Of a stretch of 64,000 bases of DNA, positions 59,601-64,000 are shown one piece after another. The position numbers and the translations under genes were made by a program. The stretch is from Hibiscus mutabilis (lineage: Eukaryota > Streptophyta > Magnoliopsida > Malvales > Malvaceae), in assembly GCA_019671005.1 (NCBI GenBank), contig CM033715.1, positions 2,046,001-2,110,000 of the forward strand. Direction: 5' to 3'. The notes below the pieces were generated by a model. It saw only the letters and a program-made list of their open reading frames with translations. It was not told the DNA's origin and searched no databases. Within the stretch, counting starts at the first letter, position 1; the number at the start of each line of letters is the position of its first letter.

Positions 59601-62600
59601 ATAGGTTTAAGGTATACAATGGATTGGATAGATATGTGATTGGTTGAATCTATCAAATCAGCTGGTCCTGTTTTTTCAACACCAATTATTGTCAAAGATT
59701 TTTAGCCACTACAACTATAACAAGCTTTGCAGATTTATGGTGGTTAATAAGTACATGGTAGTCTAGTTTTTATAGATTTTGCAGAAGTTGCTGAACACAG
59801 CACTTTTCATTGCAGACATGTTCAGTCCCTGCATTCTTTACATAGCACAATGAGTTCACAACTAGCAGCTGCTGAGCAACTTTCTGCACGTCTCTCGCAA
59901 CAAATGGCTATGCTGAGTGTAGACTCACCTGTGAAACCAAAAAATGTGAAGGAAGAGTTGTTCCAAATGATTGGAATAGCTCAGGATGCCTCTCTAACCT
60001 CACCTCATGCTACGAAACCTAGCAATAAGAAATTTGTTAATAACTCCGGGTCCTCTGCTTCTAGAAATCAGTCGAGGAGAAACCAATCCAGTGCTCTGAA
60101 GAGTTCTGACCCAGAATATGCTAGGAGAAGGAGGGACTCGCTGGACCGGGTAATATATTTTTTGGGTTATTCTATATTTTCTAAATCTTCTTAACGTGGA
60201 CTTTCTATCTGGATCTGCTTTTATCAATGAATGTCTGACTTGATTGTTGTGAAACTAGCTGATTGATCGGAAAATAATGCACCTGATTGTTTTGAAAGTA
60301 GCTTCAGATTGGTCGGAAAATATTGTGTATTTTAAAAGAAATTCTGCCATGAGTTTCTTAGAGTTATTTGACTTTTTCTTTTCTTTTTCATTTTTGTTAG
60401 AATCCTTCACCTGTTACGATCTTGTGTTTGGGATTGATAAATCAGCTCGTCAAAGGGAGGCTGAAACCTTAGAACTCGTTGAAGGGAATTCTAGACCTTA
60501 GACTCATTGAAGTGAATCTTAAATGATAAAAAAATCCGAGTCAACTTTATTTCTTCCAAATTGGCCTCTTAAATAGAGGTTTACGTAGTTCAAATAGGAT
60601 TTACTAAGCATGTCTCCATATAAGGAAAGATTTCTAGTGACATAAGATACTCATAAACTAGATCTCCTAATACTTATAGTAAAATACTAATAAACTGATT
60701 TCCTACTAATAACCAATTAATTAATGGCAATAATAATATTTCATATAAAGGCAACCAATAAATAACATCACGTTATTATTATCCATATTCTATTTGATTC
60801 TTCTTCCTTTATGTTATGTTATCTATCAATATTTTTGACAACAGGTCAAAGTCAAACTAGTCAGCTACAAATAAGAGACGTTTTCTATTTTAGCTTTTTC
60901 TCAAAGAAAAGATACAAAAATAATACATCTTACATATGGTTATGATAGGATATTGTGCATTATGGGGCAAGTTCGCAAGAACCTTCTCTATCGTGCATTT
61001 TTGCTTATGACCTTTCATGATCAACTGTATTGGAGAACAATCACTAATATTTATTTTTTGGTGGAAGCTTTAATTTGAATGTAAATAATTGGTTCGTCAG
61101 AATTCTAATTTGTCAGGAATCTTCATTACATAGTTCATTTGTGAATGTTTTGTACTTTCAGTCTGTTGGCCAATTGGCAACCTATTATCTTTCCTACAGC
61201 ATGGTCTAGATTTCCTCTTAGTAATCATCCATATAATGAAATTTATACAAGTTTTAGAATTTCTAGTTTTCTTGATTGCACTTTTTATTAGGGTTTAACT
61301 TGATGGAACTCTTTTGCATCTACAAACATTAATACCTGTGTCAGATATTTGCTGGTGCTATTTCTCTAGGGTTCTTATAGACACACACATATACATCTAT
61401 ATTATATTTTTGTCTCCTTCCATTTTACTCCTGGGAGCTTTTGCAAATTCTGATGCGTCAATAAGTTTTTATGTTCTTGTGGCAGAGCTGGGCTAGTTTT
61501 GAGCCTCCAAAAACTACTGTAAAAAGGATGCTTCTGCAAGAATCAGCAAATGTAAAAAGATCATTTTTAACAGATAAGCAGAATTTTAGCCCTTATGCTT
61601 CCGAGGAATTGAAAGGTTTATTTTTGAAGGAACTCATAGCAACTTCACCCACATTGCACCAATCTGGAAATGAAGAGGGTGAGGCATTACTAAATCCATG
61701 CTTTTTTCTTGATAAGTCATTTCTCATATATTCCTATTTAAGTTTATTTAGAGCTGTTTGCTTATGGAGCCTGCCACTAATTGTCACTTCCATATTTGTT
61801 TAGTTAAAACAAGAATTCCGGATGCATTACCAAAACAGGAATCTGAATCAACTGTTTTCCAATGGGCTAATAGTTCTCTACCACCACCTCATTATGCCGG
61901 GTGGAAATCTTCTCCAGTTCAAACAAGTAACTTCACCGCCTTATTGTCCTCACCAGGATCACAGCCTATGATGGTGCAGAATTGTTCTGGGGAAACACAC
62001 AATGAGAATGAAATTCAATCGAGTCTACAGTTTAGACCTAATCTATTTCAAGAGTCATCAATCTCCAAGGTGGCTTCATTGACAAAGAAATCTACTGACA
62101 TCTTAACTTCAGATGGTAAAGGGACTGTGCTTGTAAATTCAGCATTAGGGGATTCGAAACATGTGCCATCTACCACAAAGAGTACGCTATTTGGTTCTTC
62201 TAACAGTAACAACTCTCAGTTCATACCTCCAGCTGCTGTTTCTACATCTCCTCCCCTGCATGCCAAAGTTTCACAATTCAATATTGTAACAAGCAAAAAC
62301 CAGCCAATTGATAAGATATCACAGTCTTCTGCATTCTTGAAGCCAGTTTCAGATTCATCATCTTCAGTATTCAGTTCCCCAACTCCGTTTTTTTCATCAT
62401 CATTTTCAACTATGACGACTTCACCACAAACATCAATCACCACATCAGTTAATGTCTCATCATCTACAGCAACTAGTTCTACATCAGCACCAAAATTTTC
62501 CTTTTCAACTTCATTTTCAGCAGTGTCTACTTCCTCACCTATGACAGAATTTAGTGAATCTACGCCAAGTTCTATAGTTGTAGTAGGTGCTAATAAAAAA

Positions 62601-64000
62601 GCTTCATCTTCATCCTCATCCTCATCATCAGTTTCATTCCCTGCTTTTGTTTCTTCCGTTTCCTCGTCTATTCAGCCTCTCCAAGTGCCTGTACCCTTGC
62701 CTTCTGATTCATCTCCCGTGAATTCATCTGATATTTTGAAAATTGAGGCTCAACCGCACAAGGAAATACCTGGCTTGAAACAAGATGAGGATTCGTTGAT
62801 ACAGGCACCACCTCTGCAACATGAACTTCCAGCAGCAGAATTGGGCTTGAAGCCTCAATTTGCAGTATCATCTCCAATGAAAAGTGAAACACCTACTGGA
62901 GTGTCACCTGGAAGCCAAACCAGCATCATTGATGTTGCAAGTCCTGTAACTAATTTGGCATCAAATGCTCAGCCACTGCAGCCTTCTACTGGAGATAGTC
63001 TTTCGGCACCAGTGTCAACTAGCATTAGTACCACTAATGGAAAAAGCGGAACATTGGATGTCACGCAAGAGGATGAGATGGAGGAGGAGGCTCCTGAGAC
63101 AAACCAAATGAGTGAACTTGGCTTGGGAAGCTTAAGTAGCTTCGGAATTGGCTCAACTCCTAACCCAACTGCTCCTAAGCCTAACCCATTTGGTGCTCCA
63201 TTTGGAGTTGTGGCTACAAGTCCAGCTATCTCTTCATTCACCACGACTGTTAATAGTGGGGAGTTGTTTAGACCTGCATCATTTAGTTTCCAATCTCCAC
63301 AGCCTTCCCAATCGGCTCAACCTGCAAGTTTTGGTGCATTCTTTGGCGGCTTTGCTTCTAGCACACCTGGTCAAGCTCCTGCTCAGGGTGCTTTTGGCCA
63401 ACCAGCACAGCTTGGAGCTGGACAGCAGGCTTTGGGATCAGTTCTTGGTTCTTTTGGGCAGTCACGGCAGCTTGGCGCTACACTACCAGGAAGTGGATTT
63501 GCTTCCCCGAGCGGTTTTGGTGGTGGTTTTGCTAGTCCTCAATCTGCTGCTGGATTTTCTAATCCTGCAACAGGAGGTGGGTTTGCTGGTATGGCCTCTA
63601 CTACTGGTGGCTTTTCTAGTTTGGCTTCAGGTGCTGGGGGATTTTCTGGTCTTGCTTCAGGTGGTGGATTTGGTGGTCTGGCTTCAGGTGGTGTTGGATT
63701 TGGTGGTGTGGCTTCAGGTGGGGGTGGATTTGGTGGTGTGGCTTCAGGAGGGGGTGGATTTGGTGGTCTGGCTTCAGGTGCTGCTTCTAGTGGCACCGGA
63801 GGATTTGCTGGAGCTGCTTCTGGTGTCACTGGAGGATTTGCTGCTGCTGGCACAGGTAAAATTTGGTGTTTATTCTTTTTGTCCTAGTCTGGCTCTGTAT
63901 ATTGTTTATGATTGTGACTTAAGCCACATAAGTATCTATCTGTGTAGGGAGTGGTGGGTTCGGTGCTTTCGGCAGCCAACAAAGAAATGCTGGTTTCTCA
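38606..64000 (+). CDS. NUP214: Nuclear pore complex protein NUP214 (LNO1/EMB1011 type), partial at right edge
   Basis: Exons: 38606-38801, 38962-39173, 39252-39420, 39734-39877, 40737-40861, 41798-41916, 42744-42880, 48270-48435, 48626-49694, 55159-55311, 57126-57183, 57853-57986, 58070-58191, 59816-60149, 61486-61678, 61804-63855, 63948 onward. Phases agree throughout; 1812 codons are visible, and the duplicate copy implies about 20 more. Residues 1-430 form the predicted beta-propeller that faces the cytoplasm and docks the DEAD-box mRNA-export helicase. 780-950 is charged and helical, a likely coiled coil. From about 1110 the chain is Ser/Thr/Pro-rich, then Gly-rich FG repeats (GGFGG, SGGGFGGLAS). 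Arabidopsis LNO1 acts in mRNA export and embryo development. Four introns hold retroelements or MITEs, yet the frame is intact. The exon 5 donor (AAT|GTCGGT) is weak but needed for frame. Confidence 0.95.
43004..43262 (+). repeat. 5' LTR of the intron 7 Copia
   Basis: 259 bp, TGTTGG...TCTACA. By eye it differs from the 3' LTR at 8 positions (about 3%). Confidence 0.97.
43334..44291 (+). pseudogene. Copia gag remnant with zinc knuckle
   Basis: It begins at an ATG 71 bp after the 5' LTR. An N-terminal segment with LNGNNYLPWSQSVRLYITG is typical of plant Copia gag. The frame is broken at 43628 and again by frameshifts. A CCHC zinc knuckle (CEHCKKVGHVMEQC) is encoded near 44100-44141. It would have formed the nucleocapsid part of the particle; it is not functional here. 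Confidence 0.9.
44408..45680 (+). pseudogene. Copia protease-end / integrase remnant
   Basis: The sequence begins just after the place where the protease active site should be, with VLYVPNLACNRLSVSKL. It then gives the GAG-pre-integrase motif YRLGHPNFFYLAKL and integrase core pieces (SFIDDYSRVTW, QNGVAERKNRHLLEVTRSLL). Stops and frameshifts occur near 44661, 44868, 45117 and 45235, so no intact integrase is made. Confidence 0.9.
45690..47603 (+). pseudogene. Copia reverse transcriptase / RNase H remnant
   Basis: The long frame 45690-46661 carries RT motifs (NNTWSLTNLPKRKRAVGCKW, HQLDIKNAFLNG, SLYGLKQSPRAW). A frameshift occurs at the catalytic aspartate motif near 46648. The next frame (46640-47299) holds VDDMIITGDD and RNase H (VYTDSSWAGELTDRRS). 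A second frameshift near 47285 leads to the C-terminal frame ending at 47603. RT activity is therefore lost. Confidence 0.93.
47611..47869 (+). repeat. 3' LTR of the intron 7 Copia
   Basis: 259 bp, immediately after the polypurine tract. Same length as the 5' LTR. Confidence 0.97.
48425..48508 (+). repeat. Perfect 42-bp tandem duplication spanning the exon 8 splice donor of NUP214
   Basis: Copy 1 is 48425-48466 and copy 2 is 48467-48508; both read CACATTGCAAGGTATATTTT and onward identically. Each contains the donor CAAG|GTATAT, after 48435 and after 48477. The extra 42 nt are in frame and free of stops. Confidence 0.97.
50565..50811 (-). repeat. 3' LTR of the intron 9 Copia
   Basis: 247 bp. 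The adjoining CTCTCCCTCAAATTTGG is the polypurine tract read on the plus strand. Confidence 0.95.
51126..51473 (-). mobile_element. Solo LTR nested in the RNase H region of the intron 9 Copia
   Basis: The insert is 51131-51468 (338 bp); on the minus strand it starts TGTTAGATTATCC. The host frame reads FRALALG on one side and CEGIW on the other, so it splits the RNase H domain. The flanks are attcc (51469-51473) and attca (51126-51130), a target duplication with one mismatch. Inside, an about 50-bp unit containing GATAGAGTTAGAGTCCT is repeated. The 3' terminus is worn (no clear CA). Confidence 0.75.
52287..53509 (-). pseudogene. Copia integrase C-terminus and RT remnant (intron 9 element)
   Basis: 53509-52919 encodes the integrase C-terminal part (WGEALLIATYLINRMPKKVL, PRSVKCVLVGYSS). 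52640-52287 encodes an RT fragment (YKARLVAKGYTQTYGIDY, HQLDVKNAFLNGKLEEEVY). Several frameshifts and small deletions separate the pieces. Confidence 0.88.
53785..54735 (-). pseudogene. Copia zinc knuckle-protease-integrase remnant (intron 9 element)
   Basis: The open frame 54567-53785 gives the protease motif DSGASDHM, then VLFVPNLACNLISVSKL, the GAG-pre-integrase LWHFRLGHHSFQYLAKL and the start of the integrase core (FITFIDDHSRTT). The zinc knuckle lies upstream in another frame. It is related to, but clearly distinct from, the intron 7 element. Confidence 0.9.
54793..55034 (-). repeat. 5' LTR of the intron 9 Copia, inner end deleted
   Basis: It matches the other LTR over about 240 bp with about 3 differences seen by eye. 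The final dozen or so bases at the inner end and the primer site are missing. Confidence 0.92.
56092..56337 (-). mobile_element. Solo LTR in NUP214 intron 10 with perfect TSD
   Basis: The LTR is 56097-56332 (236 bp). It is bounded by TG and CA and flanked by aggtt at 56092-56096 and 56333-56337. On the minus strand it begins TGTTAGTTAGTATAC and contains a TATATAATAGACTC TATA-like word, so it lies antisense to NUP214. No internal retroelement sequence remains. Confidence 0.85.
57669..57688. repeat. (AAT)n microsatellite
   Basis: A short run of AAT/ATA triplets in NUP214 intron 11. Confidence 0.85.
58785..59456. mobile_element. Mutator-type MITE in NUP214 intron 13
   Basis: The element is 58794-59447 (654 bp). 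Its termini are GGCTTAAGGGGTAATTTTA and the exact complement over the first 18 bp. The flanks are tttaattta (58785-58793) and tttaatata (59448-59456), a 9-bp duplication with one mismatch. A 9-bp duplication is the mark of Mutator-like elements. The inner TIR parts continue as imperfect repeats (for example GGTTAAATTGATGAAATTAA against its counterpart near 58860). No transposase. Confidence 0.85.

Noticed and set aside
60430..60860. Possible further solo LTR in NUP214 intron 14 (AT-rich, TATA-like words)
   Set aside because: No TG/CA ends with a matching target duplication could be found.
1..64000. CRISPR arrays, operons, riboswitches or bacterial-type systems
   Set aside because: Regular spacer-repeat arrays and polycistronic gene order are absent; all signals are those of plant nuclear DNA.

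Overview
This window is nuclear DNA from a flowering plant, most likely a eudicot. It has intron-rich genes with GT-AG introns, AT-rich spacers, Copia elements primed by initiator-Met tRNA, hAT-type and Mutator-type MITEs, and a nuclear insertion of plastid DNA. The species cannot be fixed from the sequence; a Malvaceae-like (for example cotton) genome is a weak guess.

Three real protein-coding genes were reconstructed exon by exon. (1) On the minus strand, 376-6357: a PB1-domain Raf-like MAPKKK, 8 coding exons, about 1152 aa. (2) On the plus strand, 13882-21884: a CALMODULIN-BINDING PROTEIN 60 gene of the CBP60B/C/D type, 8 coding exons, 636 aa. (3) On the plus strand, from 38606 past the right edge: the nucleoporin NUP214 (Arabidopsis LNO1/EMB1011 type), with 17 coding exons and 1812 codons visible. 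They have unrelated jobs (stress signalling, calmodulin-dependent transcription, nuclear pore) and do not form a functional cluster.

The rest is mostly mobile DNA and its debris. 6.4-13.5 kb: promoter of the kinase, a telomere-motif MITE, a hAT MITE with a perfect 8-bp target duplication, and a 2.73-kb solo LTR with a perfect 5-bp duplication. CBP60 introns carry a 1.06-kb hAT-like element and a fold-back MITE with three tandem G-boxes that ends 37 bp before an exon. 21.9-28.6 kb: MITEs, local duplications, a plastid insertion with a decayed trnL-CAA, and an XTH pseudogene lacking its catalytic exon. 28.6-32.4 kb: an inverted, truncated, frameshifted copy of the NUP214 3' end that keeps an intron and is split by a 1.56-kb LTR-like insert. 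32.4-38.6 kb: a 5'-truncated LINE, a tandem duplication containing tRNA-Val-like sequence, and another hAT MITE.

NUP214 is stretched by its introns: a full-length Copia (intron 7, sense), a second Copia with a nested solo LTR (intron 9, antisense), a solo LTR (intron 10) and a Mutator-type MITE (intron 13). The coding frame remains open across all 17 exons. The most testable oddities are a perfect 42-bp tandem duplication of a NUP214 splice donor, an in-frame 51-nt potential cassette exon in CBP60, the inverted NUP214 repeat as a possible small-RNA source, and the G-box and X-box-like arrays inside mobile elements. No CRISPR, operon or clearly new multi-gene system was seen.
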